64,000 nt of DNA, taken from positions 248,001-312,000 of the forward strand of contig NZ_JAKOGG010000003.1 of assembly GCF_022321485.1 (NCBI RefSeq), read 5' to 3'. Under the pieces are notes generated by a model, which searched no databases, was not told the DNA's origin, and was given only the letters and a program-made list of their open reading frames with translations. Source of the stretch: Shewanella electrica. Its GTDB lineage: Bacteria; Pseudomonadota; Gammaproteobacteria; Enterobacterales; Shewanellaceae. Shown piece after piece: positions 25,464 through 33,444 of the stretch (position 1 is the stretch's first letter; each line of letters opens with the position of its first letter). Both the position numbers and the translations under genes were made by a program.

Positions 25464-25997
25464 ATGAAAATCGTCGACGATTCTGAACTGATGAAACAAC
25501 CCTATGACCATGACGCAGAGTACGTCAGTAAATCCGCTATGAAGCGGGAAAGTACTGCGGCTCAGGACCTAGGGGCACAATTACTGACATTGAGTAAAAG
25601 CCAGCTGCAGAAAATTCCGCTGGAAGATAGCCTGTTGGATGCAATGGAACTCGCCAAAAAGATTAAACCCAATACCGATGCTCATCGCCGCCAAGTGCAA
25701 TATATTGGTCGTCTGATGCGTAATATCGATATTGAACCGATTAAAGCGGCGTTGGATAAAGTGCTGAACCGCAAAAACCAAGTAGCGGCAGAGGTACAAA
25801 TTACCGAAAAGCTACGCGATAAACTATTAAATGACGGTGACGAGGCAATTCAAGAATTGCTTGACGAGCATCCGCACATTGATCGCCAAAAGCTACGACA
25901 ACTGGTACGCCAAGCTAAGAAAGAGTTAGCCAAAGGGCCAGAATCGGCAGCCAATACCAACTTGTTTAAGTACCTATTATCAGAAACAAAAAAGTAA
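25464..25997 (+). CDS. darP: Ribosome biogenesis factor DarP (YjgA)
   Basis: A 177-residue DUF615 protein that binds late precursors of the 50S ribosomal subunit and helps their maturation. The product is mostly helical and highly charged, with SKSAMKRESTAAQDLGAQLL at about 22-41, the conserved RRQVQYIGRLMRNID near 76-90, and a second three-helix half with LRQLVRQAKKELAKGPESA. Both length and order fit the family. The ATG at 25464 follows GGAAAAC and CTGAG. It is divergent from pmbA, a neighbour pairing that is common in gammaproteobacteria, and ends at a strong terminator at 26012. Confidence 0.94.
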   Translation: MKIVDDSELMKQPYDHDAEYVSKSAMKRESTAAQDLGAQLLTLSKSQLQKIPLEDSLLDAMELAKKIKPNTDAHRRQVQYIGRLMRNIDIEPIKAALDKVLNRKNQVAAEVQITEKLRDKLLNDGDEAIQELLDEHPHIDRQKLRQLVRQAKKELAKGPESAANTNLFKYLLSETKK

Positions 25998-26011
25998 ATA
26001 ATTTATAACAA

Positions 26012-26038
26012 ACGCCAGTGGTTACTGGCGTTTTTTTT
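26012..26038 (+). terminator. Intrinsic terminator of darP
   Basis: A perfect 8-bp stem ACGCCAGT/ACTGGCGT with a GGTT loop and an eight-base T run, 15 bases after the darP stop. Confidence 0.93.
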
Positions 26039-26049
26039 AACAAAAACGT

Positions 26050-26055
26050 TATAAT
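26050..26055 (+). promoter_or_regulatory. Candidate -10 box of the small lipoprotein gene
   Basis: A perfect TATAAT 44 bases before the ATG at 26099, just after the darP terminator. No good -35 is visible at 16-18 bases. Confidence 0.4.
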
Positions 26056-26098
26056 CCATCCGCTCAGGGAAGCGCTTTTACTACTTCAAGGATGGATA

Positions 26099-26324
26099 AT
26101 GAAGAAACATATTTCGCTAATATCAGCGGCTATCGTCGCTGTTGCATTGACGGGCTGCGCCTCGTCCATAACGCGTTTAACTTGAACAAAAATTAAACGC
26201 CAAAGAACAGCAGCCCCTAGTGCGATATAAAATGCCAAATCCAGCAGTGCCGATAGATGTGATATGTATATCTCAGAACAAAAACTCGAAACCCTGTTTT
26301 TCTAATACGTTAATGCTTCTCTGA
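26099..26324 (+). pseudogene. Frameshifted small lipoprotein gene
   Basis: The ATG at 26099 follows a strong AAGGA site and codes for a typical lipoprotein signal ending in the lipobox LTGC at residues 17-20. The frame stops after 28 codons (TGA at 26183). From 26181 the +1 frame stays open for 47 codons to a TGA at 26322, coding LEQKLNAKEQQP, then RYKMPNPAVPIDVICIS and a second Cys. A one-base loss or two-base gain near 26171-26183 would join the two into a lipoprotein of about 75 residues. It could be a real pseudogene or a sequencing error. Its 3' end would overlap the convergent permease gene by 15 bases. A programmed shift seems unlikely, as no slippery codon pair is present. Confidence 0.6.
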
Positions 26325-27476
26325 GTCTTCAGCTAGTTGTGCCGCTAACGCTTGCCGTCGGCGGTGCACTCCCCAAACTGCCAGCAACAGATACAAGCCA
26401 CATAACCCCCAAAGTTGCAGCCATAGCGGCAGCACTTGCGACCAACTGGCGCCCATTTGGTTGAGCTGCAACATTGCCATCATGCCCGGTACTGCCGGCA
26501 CAAGTTGAGACAACCACACCAGCGGAGCAGGAATAATCGATAGCGGCCACACAAATCCCGCCACAAACAGAATCGGCATCGAACTGAGCAACATCACTTG
26601 GGTAGGCAACTCACGGCGCACAAACAAGGTGCTAAACGCCATGCCTGCCGCGGCAGTTGCCAACAGAAACGGCAACATCAACAGTAGCACTTGCCCCAGC
26701 GATGCTTGCCGACCGACATCATAGTAGTAGTAACACCAACCGATGTAGAACGCGCTCAAAAAGGCATATATCACGCTGAACGACGCCATGCGCAAACACA
26801 CTGTCGTCAACGGCGAAAACTGCTGCCAATAGCCAGTCTGGCGCCACTGACCGGCACCTAAGATACCCATACCAATGAACAAGGTTTGGTGCAAAATCAG
26901 CAAGAACAACCCAGGAATAACATAGGCGGGATAACCCAAGCCTTGGTTAAACACCGCTACGTCATTCAGGGCAACGGGCGCAACTTGACGCGCGGCCGCT
27001 GCGGGCAACGTACCATTAGCCAGTAAACCTTGTAACTGCAACTGGCTGCCGACGTCTAACCCGGCGGTAGTCAGCCCCTGCACAATGGCGGAGTAAATTA
27101 AAAAGTAACTCGCATCGCCAGCAAAGCTCAGCGTCACTTGCTGCCCACGCAGTAAATCATGACGAAAATTAGCCGGGATCACTAACAACCCTTTGGCCTG
27201 ATTTTGATCGATCATCGCTCGAGCTTCGTCGACAGAACCGGCCCGAGCAACAATTTTTACCTGCGGGCTGGCATCGGCATAACGGATCATCTGCCGCGAT
27301 AACGACGAGTTATCCAGATCGACCACCGCCACACTTTGCTCAGTCGCCACATCGTGGATATACGGCAGCGGATACAACACCGCGTAAAACAACACCCCAC
27401 CAAACAGCGTCAGTGCAATCGCCCGATCGCGCGCGAGGGTAACAATGTCAGTTAACATCCAGCGCCAGTAACTCAC
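26310..27476 (-). CDS. ABC-2 type permease (second of pair)
   Basis: A 388-residue inner-membrane permease of the ABC-2 superfamily. One N-terminal membrane segment (about 20-38) is followed by a large periplasmic domain opening with VAVVDLDNSSLSRQMIRY, and then five or so membrane segments from about residue 190 to the end. This is the architecture of YhhJ/YbhR-type drug or substrate exporters. It overlaps the upstream permease gene by four bases (27473-27476). It is the last gene of the operon tolC-hlyD-permease-permease. No Walker A or B motif is present in it or in any gene of the operon. Confidence 0.88.
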   Translation of the reverse strand: MSYWRWMLTDIVTLARDRAIALTLFGGVLFYAVLYPLPYIHDVATEQSVAVVDLDNSSLSRQMIRYADASPQVKIVARAGSVDEARAMIDQNQAKGLLVIPANFRHDLLRGQQVTLSFAGDASYFLIYSAIVQGLTTAGLDVGSQLQLQGLLANGTLPAAAARQVAPVALNDVAVFNQGLGYPAYVIPGLFLLILHQTLFIGMGILGAGQWRQTGYWQQFSPLTTVCLRMASFSVIYAFLSAFYIGWCYYYYDVGRQASLGQVLLLMLPFLLATAAAGMAFSTLFVRRELPTQVMLLSSMPILFVAGFVWPLSIIPAPLVWLSQLVPAVPGMMAMLQLNQMGASWSQVLPLWLQLWGLCGLYLLLAVWGVHRRRQALAAQLAEDSEKH

Positions 27477-28615
27477 GACAACGCCTCCACTTTATCCGCT
27501 TTCGGCCGATGCCAATACGCTAAAGCGAGCGTTGGTAACAACAGCAGTAAAAAGCCCAGCATAGCTAAGCCGTGCTGCCACATCAGCCCGACATTGCCGT
27601 AACTGACGAGGCTAACATGCGCCTCAATATAGTGGCTGGAAGGCATCAGCTCACGCCACCATTGTGCCAGCAACGGCATATTTGCCGTCGGAAAGGTAAT
27701 GCCCATAAAGGCAAATGCGGGCGCAAATAAAGCGGTGCAAAAGCTGATCACCCGCGCACTGTCGCGCAGTAAAAAGAAGATCAACACCACCCACAACCAC
27801 ACGGCTAACAAGGTCAGTAGTTGCAATGGCAGTAGCCACACCAATTGCTCGGCTGGCAAACCTAAATAGCCATATACCAACGCCAATACAAACTGACCAT
27901 GCACCAGTAAGATCGGCCCATAAAACAGCGCCTTGGCGCCAATGAGTTTAAACCAGCCCTGTTGATAAGCCTGCTGCCAATGGCCTGGGGTTAACTCACG
28001 GTTCATCGCATTAGCAAAGGTGAGCATGGCGATTAGTTGCCACAGTGCCACCAGAATGGGCGGCACTAAGAAGCCCACATAGTTGTTATTCACATTGAAC
28101 AGCGCCGTGGTTTGAGTCGTCACCGGCTGCATATGGGCGGCCACCAGTTTGCTTGGCACGCCGTGTGATAACAGATTCACCCGCGCCAGTTGATGTAACC
28201 CATCGGCGAGGCTGAGGCTAATTTGCGCTGACAGTAACTTACCCACCAACAGAAACTGGCCGTTATAGCGCACATCAATTTGCGGCTGTTTGCCCAGCAG
28301 CAGGTCACGGCGCAGATTCACCGGCAGCGTGACAAGCGCGTATACTTCGCCGCGACGCATCGCGGCAATCGCTTCTGTTTGATTGGGATAATCAATGACT
28401 TGATTAACTGGGCTGGCATTGATGGTACGCCCGAGCATACGGCTGATGCTGGAATGATCTTGATCGACCACCGCCACCGGCAAGCCACGTGGTAACGCTG
28501 CCGAGAATAACCACCACAACAGCATAAAGCCCAACAAGGGCACATAACTGACTAATGCGAGCTGCCAGTTATCATGCTTTAGCGCTAGCCACTCGCGCCG
28601 CAGCAGCGCTCGCAT
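27473..28615 (-). CDS. ABC-2 type permease (first of pair)
   Basis: A 380-residue permease with the same layout as the next gene: N-terminal membrane segment at about 19-40, a periplasmic domain with VAVVDQDHSSISRMLGR at about 48-64, and five to six membrane segments from about 185. The pair probably forms a heterodimer. The ATG overlaps the hlyD stop by one base (TAATG), so translation is coupled. The product may export a hydrophobic or toxic compound through the HlyD-TolC channel parts coded upstream. An ATP-binding subunit would be needed for an ABC mechanism, and none is adjacent. Confidence 0.88.
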   Translation of the reverse strand: MRALLRREWLALKHDNWQLALVSYVPLLGFMLLWWLFSAALPRGLPVAVVDQDHSSISRMLGRTINASPVNQVIDYPNQTEAIAAMRRGEVYALVTLPVNLRRDLLLGKQPQIDVRYNGQFLLVGKLLSAQISLSLADGLHQLARVNLLSHGVPSKLVAAHMQPVTTQTTALFNVNNNYVGFLVPPILVALWQLIAMLTFANAMNRELTPGHWQQAYQQGWFKLIGAKALFYGPILLVHGQFVLALVYGYLGLPAEQLVWLLPLQLLTLLAVWLWVVLIFFLLRDSARVISFCTALFAPAFAFMGITFPTANMPLLAQWWRELMPSSHYIEAHVSLVSYGNVGLMWQHGLAMLGFLLLLLPTLALAYWHRPKADKVEALS

Positions 28616-29592
28616 TACTCGGCTCCATCCAGCAATACCGACATGCCGACGCGTAAATCAGCAATCGGTGCGGTAGGACGCAATTCAACTTGGAAAGTAC
28701 GCATATCAAAGTCGTGGCCGCTTTCGGTGGCACGCCACGTAGCAAAGTCACCCAAGGCACTGATGTAACTCACTTTAAACTCAAAGCTTTTGCCCAATGC
28801 CGGAATGCGTAACTGCTTGATGTCGCCCTTGTGGAACTGATTAAGCAAGTCTTCACGCACTTGGAATATTGCCCAGCTGTCTTGCATATCAATTAAGGTG
28901 ACCACCGGAAAACCACTGCCCGCCAATTCGCCAGGTTGCAGCAGCACTTCGGTGATTTCACCGGTTTTAGGGGCGCGCATCTGGCTATCAGCTAGCACAG
29001 CATTAACCTCTTGCACGGCGCCTTCGGCACGTTTGGCATTGCCTTCTGCCGCAACTTTTTGTTCATCGCGCGCGCCTTCTTGTGCCATGTCATACATCGC
29101 TTTGGCCGATTGCTCGGTGTATTTCGCCGCTTGCCATTGCGTGTAGGCTTCGTCGCGTTTTTGCCGTGCCACTACGCCATCATTAAATAGGTTTTCCACC
29201 CGTTGATAGGTGGTTTGCGCCAACTCGGCGGCGGCTTTGGCTTTCAACCATTGCTCACGCGAGGCGGCAATTTGCTGCTTGCGGGCGCCGTTATCGGCTT
29301 CTGCCTGCATCGCTTTGGCCGATTGCAGTGCACCGCTGGCTTGCAGCAACTTGGCATTCAGCTCAGGACTGTCGATGGAGAACAGCAGATCGCCGAGTTT
29401 CACGTTGTCACCGCGGCGGACCATCACTTGCTCAACACGGCCAGCCACTTTGGAGGAGACATTGTATTCACGCGCTTCAATCTGCCCCTGCAACGGCTGC
29501 GGTGTCGGGGTATAAGCTAAAACCAAACCATAAATCAGCGCGGCGGCGATGCCACCCAACGCTACTGTCGCCAGTAAAGGATTAGCGCGCAT
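28615..29592 (-). CDS. HlyD-family membrane-fusion protein
   Basis: A 325-residue periplasmic adaptor anchored by one N-terminal membrane segment (about 7-27). Seen: QGQIEAREYNVSSKVAGRVE and VRRGDNVKLGDLLFSIDSPEL (first lipoyl half), a long Ala/Gln/Lys-rich helical hairpin at about 80-205, the second lipoyl half MRAPKTGEITEVLLQPGELA near 210, and a barrel domain. It would link the two permeases to the TolC protein coded just upstream. The ATG at 29592 follows GGAG and overlaps the tolC-like gene by 11 bases. The pattern is that of YhiI/YbhG-like adaptors. Confidence 0.92.
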   Translation of the reverse strand: MRANPLLATVALGGIAAALIYGLVLAYTPTPQPLQGQIEAREYNVSSKVAGRVEQVMVRRGDNVKLGDLLFSIDSPELNAKLLQASGALQSAKAMQAEADNGARKQQIAASREQWLKAKAAAELAQTTYQRVENLFNDGVVARQKRDEAYTQWQAAKYTEQSAKAMYDMAQEGARDEQKVAAEGNAKRAEGAVQEVNAVLADSQMRAPKTGEITEVLLQPGELAGSGFPVVTLIDMQDSWAIFQVREDLLNQFHKGDIKQLRIPALGKSFEFKVSYISALGDFATWRATESGHDFDMRTFQVELRPTAPIADLRVGMSVLLDGAE

Positions 29593-30982
29593 CCTTCATC
29601 TCCTGCTGTTTGCTGTAGCCAATAAAATCATCCAGTTGCCCACTCACTGCCATTAATTGCGCGTAGGCCTGCATGTAGCGATATTTTGCTGCCAATTGAC
29701 GGGTATTGACGGCGCTGAGTTTCAGCTCGGCATCCACTCGCTCGACCGACGTTGCCAGCCCTTGATTAAAGGCCAACTCCCGTAGGCGTAAGTTTTCTTG
29801 TGCCAGCTTGCGTGAGGTATTGAGCGAGCTAATCTCTTCCGCCGCTTGCTGCATCTGCCGGTAACTTTGATCCACCAACAGGCTCAAATCTTGGGTGGTC
29901 TGTGCTTTGGTATAGCGCGCTTGCAGTAACGCACTTTTTGCCGCTAGCACTTTGCCACTGCGACCATCACGCGAGATCAGCGGCACCCGCACGCCCACGC
30001 CCACCATCCAGTCTGGGGTCATCTCTGCCACTAAGCTGTCATCGTCGTACAGGGTGTAGTTGCCATACAGATACACGGTGGGTTTGTACTTGCCGTTTTC
30101 CATGTCGATCAGGCCTTTGGCTTGCTCCTCTTTTGAATGCAGCAGCTTCAACGCCGGATGCTGTGCCAGCGTTAGCTGAGTGACCTGTGGTAACGACGGT
30201 GGCGTATCTAAGACAAACATCGGGGAGACGGCATCAGCGCTTGGCTCATGCAGCAGGCGGCGCAGCGCAATCTGCGCCATCTCCATCTGACGTGTGGCGC
30301 TGCCTAAAGTCACTTTGGCATCATCCAACGCCACTTCGGCGTTGAGTAGCTCGACTTTGGCGATCTGCCCTTGCTGCTCCATTTTCAACGCATGTTGATA
30401 GTGGGTAGTCAATGAATCCACCAACTGCTGCTGCGTCACCACTAGCGATTGACTGACATCCACCGCGTAGTAGCGGTCGATCAATTGGGTGAACAACTCA
30501 CGCCGCGTCAGCTCATGTTGTTGCTGTTTTTCGGCCACTTGTGCTTCGCGAATGGCTTGCGCGGCAGTGATCTGCCCGCCGGTATAGATAGGCCACATCG
30601 CCCGCAAGCTGGCGTTATACACCTCTTGCTCAGTGAACGGAGTGACAAACATCGATTGCGGAATGCTGGCAAAAATTGCCGCATATTGTGCTGGGAGAGT
30701 GGACAGGTCCATGGACGCTAGCGGATTGAGCTTGGTGAGATCCAGCTCAAGCGGCTTTTCCAAGCGCGTGTAGGTCCCTTCAATAGAAAGCTGTGGCAGG
30801 TATAGGTCTTTCGCCCCTTGCTGCTCAGCTTGAGCCGCGTTGACTTGTTCGCCGTCGGCGGCCAGCTTATCGCTAACTTGTTGTAGCTGTTGCCACGCGT
30901 TGGCCAGTGTTACCGGTTCGGCCTGCACCACAGACCCCCAACAACTCAACGCCAGCAAAGCAAACATTTTAGTGCGCTTCAT
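29582..30982 (-). CDS. TolC-family outer-membrane channel protein
   Basis: A 466-residue outer-membrane efflux protein with a signal peptide (about 1-21, ending VVQAEP). The mature part has the duplicated TolC repeat of long amphipathic helices rich in Gln, Ala and Leu, with LRAMWPIYTGGQITAAQAIREA in the first half and the corresponding VGVGVRVPLISRDGRSGKVL in the second. It is the first gene of the operon that continues with hlyD and two ABC-2 permeases. The ATG at 30982 follows AGAGG. A 16-bp operator-like palindrome sits 10 bases upstream of the start codon. It might also serve the RND pump at 5350, which has no channel gene of its own; this is speculation. Confidence 0.92.
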   Translation of the reverse strand: MKRTKMFALLALSCWGSVVQAEPVTLANAWQQLQQVSDKLAADGEQVNAAQAEQQGAKDLYLPQLSIEGTYTRLEKPLELDLTKLNPLASMDLSTLPAQYAAIFASIPQSMFVTPFTEQEVYNASLRAMWPIYTGGQITAAQAIREAQVAEKQQQHELTRRELFTQLIDRYYAVDVSQSLVVTQQQLVDSLTTHYQHALKMEQQGQIAKVELLNAEVALDDAKVTLGSATRQMEMAQIALRRLLHEPSADAVSPMFVLDTPPSLPQVTQLTLAQHPALKLLHSKEEQAKGLIDMENGKYKPTVYLYGNYTLYDDDSLVAEMTPDWMVGVGVRVPLISRDGRSGKVLAAKSALLQARYTKAQTTQDLSLLVDQSYRQMQQAAEEISSLNTSRKLAQENLRLRELAFNQGLATSVERVDAELKLSAVNTRQLAAKYRYMQAYAQLMAVSGQLDDFIGYSKQQEMKDAR

Positions 30983-30991
30983 TTATACCTC

Positions 30992-31007
30992 TAGAGTATT
31001 TACTCTA
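30992..31007. promoter_or_regulatory. Operator-like palindrome before the efflux operon
   Basis: TAGAGTA-TT-TACTCTA, two perfect 7-base arms with a 2-base spacer, 10 to 25 bases upstream of the tolC-like ATG and partly over its ribosome site. The size and symmetry fit a TetR- or MarR-type repressor site. No regulator gene is adjacent. Confidence 0.5.
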
Positions 31008-31043
31008 ATTCCGTGGAGATTCTACCATTGAGTAGATTGCGAT

Positions 31044-31074
31044 ACTAGCCAGCCGTAGCGTTCGACTGGCTAGT
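31044..31074. repeat. Inverted repeat between tldD and the efflux operon
   Basis: A perfect 9-bp stem ACTAGCCAG/CTGGCTAGT with a 13-base loop, 42 bases past the tldD stop. There is no T run on either side, so its role as a tldD terminator is uncertain. Confidence 0.45.
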
Positions 31075-31115
31075 CGCAAAAACGTCCTTGCTCTGCGAGG
31101 GCTGCACCTCAGCGG

Positions 31116-32564
31116 TTAGGCGGTACCACCCACGGTCAAACGATCCAGTTTCAGGGTTGGTTGACCCACACCGACAGGCACACTTTGACCATCTTTACCG
31201 CAGACGCCAACGCCTTGATCTAAGGCCAGATCGTTGCCCACCATCGAGATCATGCCCATCGCTTCTGGCCCATTACCAATCAAGGTCGCGCCTTTAATCG
31301 CTTGGGTGATTTGCCCTTTTTCGATTAAGTAAGCTTCTGAGGCGGAGAACACGAACTTGCCGGAGGTGATATCCACTTGGCCGCCACCAAAGTTAGGCGC
31401 ATAAATACCCTTCTCCACCGAGGCGATGATATCTTTGGGATCGCTCTGGCCTGCCAGCATGTAGGTGTTGGTCATGCGTGGCATTGGCAAGTGGGCGTAT
31501 GACTCGCGGCGACCGTTACCAGTAGGCGCTTGTCCCATCAAACGGGCGTTGAGTTTATCCTGCATGTAACCTTTAAGAATGCCGTTTTCGATCAGTACCG
31601 TGCGATGCGTTGGCGTGCCTTCATCGTCAATACTGAGCGAGCCACGACGATTTGGCAGCGTGCCATCATCCACCACAGTGACCAATTCCGAAGCCACTTG
31701 CTGACCAATGCGGCCACTAAAAGCGCTGCTGCCTTTACGGTTGAAGTCGCCTTCTAGACCATGGCCGACCGCTTCATGCAGCAATACGCCAGGCCAACCG
31801 GCACCCAGCACCACTGGCATCTCACCGGCTGGGGCATCGACCGCAGTTAGATTCACTTGCGCTTGGCGCACCGCTTCGCGGGCAAAGGCAAAACACATGG
31901 GCAGACCATCGTCGCTATTTGCCATCAGCACGCTGTAATCATGACGGCCACCACCACCAGAGCCACCGCGTTCACGGCGACCATTTTCTTCGATAATGAC
32001 GGAGCAGTTAAAGCGCACCAGCGGGCGAATATCAGCAGCCAAGGTGCCATCGCTAGCGGCCACTAAAATCTCTTCATAAACCCCTGACAAGCTGACAACC
32101 ACTTGGATAATGCGGCTGTCGAGGCTGCGAATGTACGCATCGGCTTGTTTGAGCAAGGCGATTTTGCTGGCTTCATTCAGCGCCGCAATCGGGTCTGCTT
32201 CGGAGTAAAGCGCCACGGCGCCGCGGCGTTTCCACGCTTGCACTTTGTGCTGGCCGCCACTGGCCGCAATACCGCGGGCAGCATCGGCGGCGGCGGTTAA
32301 TGCATTGGGGGTGATCTCATCGGCATAAGCAAAGCCGGTTTTCTCACCCGCGTTGGCACGCACGCCCACGCCGCGCTCGATATGGAAGCTACCCTCTTTG
32401 ATAATGCCGTCTTCTAGCACCCAAGATTCATGGCGACTGCCTTGAAAATAGAGATCGGCAAAGTCGACTTGGTGCTGATGAATGTGTTTCAGGTATCCCT
32501 GCAGATCTTCGAGATCTAACCCTTGCTGCAGTAGACTGGCTCCGACTTGCGTTAAAACTGGCAT
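31116..32564 (-). CDS. tldD: Metalloprotease TldD
   Basis: The catalytic subunit of the TldD/PmbA(TldE) protease, 482 residues. The zinc motif HEAVGH is at residues 263-268 in [13 protein letters not shown], with a downstream Cys/Asp-containing region near [15 protein letters not shown]. Other conserved blocks are [26 protein letters not shown] and [14 protein letters not shown]. The start is the ATG at 32564 after GAGAG; the longer frame to 32681 runs into the nitrilase gene. It ends 134 bases before the tolC-like gene and follows the nitrilase gene, whose last codons overlap only the rejected extension. pmbA lies 6 kb away on the same strand. Confidence 0.95.
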   Translation of the reverse strand: MPVLTQVGASLLQQGLDLEDLQGYLKHIHQHQVDFADLYFQGSRHESWVLEDGIIKEGSFHIERGVGVRANAGEKTGFAYADEITPNALTAAADAARGIAASGGQHKVQAWKRRGAVALYSEADPIAALNEASKIALLKQADAYIRSLDSRIIQVVVSLSGVYEEILVAASDGTLAADIRPLVRFNCSVIIEENGRRERGGSGGGGRHDYSVLMANSDDGLPMCFAFAREAVRQAQVNLTAVDAPAGEMPVVLGAGWPGVLLHEAVGHGLEGDFNRKGSSAFSGRIGQQVASELVTVVDDGTLPNRRGSLSIDDEGTPTHRTVLIENGILKGYMQDKLNARLMGQAPTGNGRRESYAHLPMPRMTNTYMLAGQSDPKDIIASVEKGIYAPNFGGGQVDITSGKFVFSASEAYLIEKGQITQAIKGATLIGNGPEAMGMISMVGNDLALDQGVGVCGKDGQSVPVGVGQPTLKLDRLTVGGTA

Positions 32565-32598
32565 GAATGCACTCTCACTAAGATCTTGTGATGGAAAA

Positions 32599-33444
32599 CT
32601 ATTTGCGCTGCAACGGCTGTAACTGCGGTGCAGCAAATCGATTGTGTTGGCAGACTGGCATATCTTGACGGACCTTGGCAACTAGCGACAGGTCGATGGG
32701 CGCTTGCACCCAGCCAATACCGCTAGCTTGCTGCGCGACGATGCGCCCCCAAGGATCGATAATCATCGATTGGCCCCACGTTTCGCGGCCACCTTGATTA
32801 TGTGCGCCCCACTGCCCCGCCGCTAAAATATAGCATTGGCTTTCTATCGCCCGCGCCCGCAATAACACTTCCCAGTGGGCGGCGCCGGTGACTTTGGTGA
32901 ATGCGGCTGGCACGACAATTAATTCTGCACCTTGCAAGCGTAGCGCACGAAATAGGTCTGCAAAACGTAAATCGTAACATACCGTTAGGCCTAATTGACC
33001 AAATGGTGTGGGTAATACACTGAGATGGTCACCGCCACAGAAGGTGTCGCTTTCGCGGTAACTGCCAGTGTTGTCGCTGACATCCACATCAAACAGATGC
33101 AGTTTGTCGTAACTACCAACAATACCGCCTTGATCGTCGAATAAGATGCTACGGCTATAAACACGGCCATCGCCACTGGCCGCAGGCACTGTGCCGCCGA
33201 CTAAATAGACTTGATATTGGCGCGCTAATGCTGCGAGAGCTTCGGTAAGATTGAGTGGTGCATCGGTCGCAGACCATGCTAATTGCTCGCCTTCATGGCC
33301 GCCAAACAGCAAGGCACATTCAGGCAACACCACCAGTTGTGGCTCACCCGCCTGTCGCGGTAATTGCTCAAGCTGCTGCTGGATAAACGCTAGGTTCTCG
33401 TCCGGCTTGCGGCTGCTCTGGCACTGTAACAGACTCACTTGCAT
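32599..33444 (-). CDS. Nitrilase-family amidase (deaminated-glutathione amidase type)
   Basis: A 281-residue carbon-nitrogen hydrolase. The catalytic triad is E42 ([10 protein letters not shown]), K114 ([11 protein letters not shown]) and C156 ([14 protein letters not shown]). The block [18 protein letters not shown] and the CYDLRF motif match the Nit1/YbeM group, which hydrolyses deaminated glutathione, a side product of transaminases. That substrate is inferred from the motifs. The ATG at 33444 follows GGAG, and its first 77 bases overlap the 3' end of yhdP in another frame. It lies in the conserved rng-yhdP-nitrilase-tldD order of Shewanella and relatives. Confidence 0.93.
   Translation of the reverse strand: MQVSLLQCQSSRKPDENLAFIQQQLEQLPRQAGEPQLVVLPECALLFGGHEGEQLAWSATDAPLNLTEALAALARQYQVYLVGGTVPAASGDGRVYSRSILFDDQGGIVGSYDKLHLFDVDVSDNTGSYRESDTFCGGDHLSVLPTPFGQLGLTVCYDLRFADLFRALRLQGAELIVVPAAFTKVTGAAHWEVLLRARAIESQCYILAAGQWGAHNQGGRETWGQSMIIDPWGRIVAQQASGIGWVQAPIDLSLVAKVRQDMPVCQHNRFAAPQLQPLQRK

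Noticed and set aside
26171-26190. Programmed +1 frameshift in the small lipoprotein gene
   Set aside because: The codon before TGA (ACT) cannot re-pair on CTT in the way seen in prfB, so a plain mutation or sequencing error is more likely.
32565-32681. 39-codon N-terminal extension of tldD
   Set aside because: The extension overlaps the nitrilase gene and has no family match; the ATG at 32564 has a ribosome site and gives the normal length.
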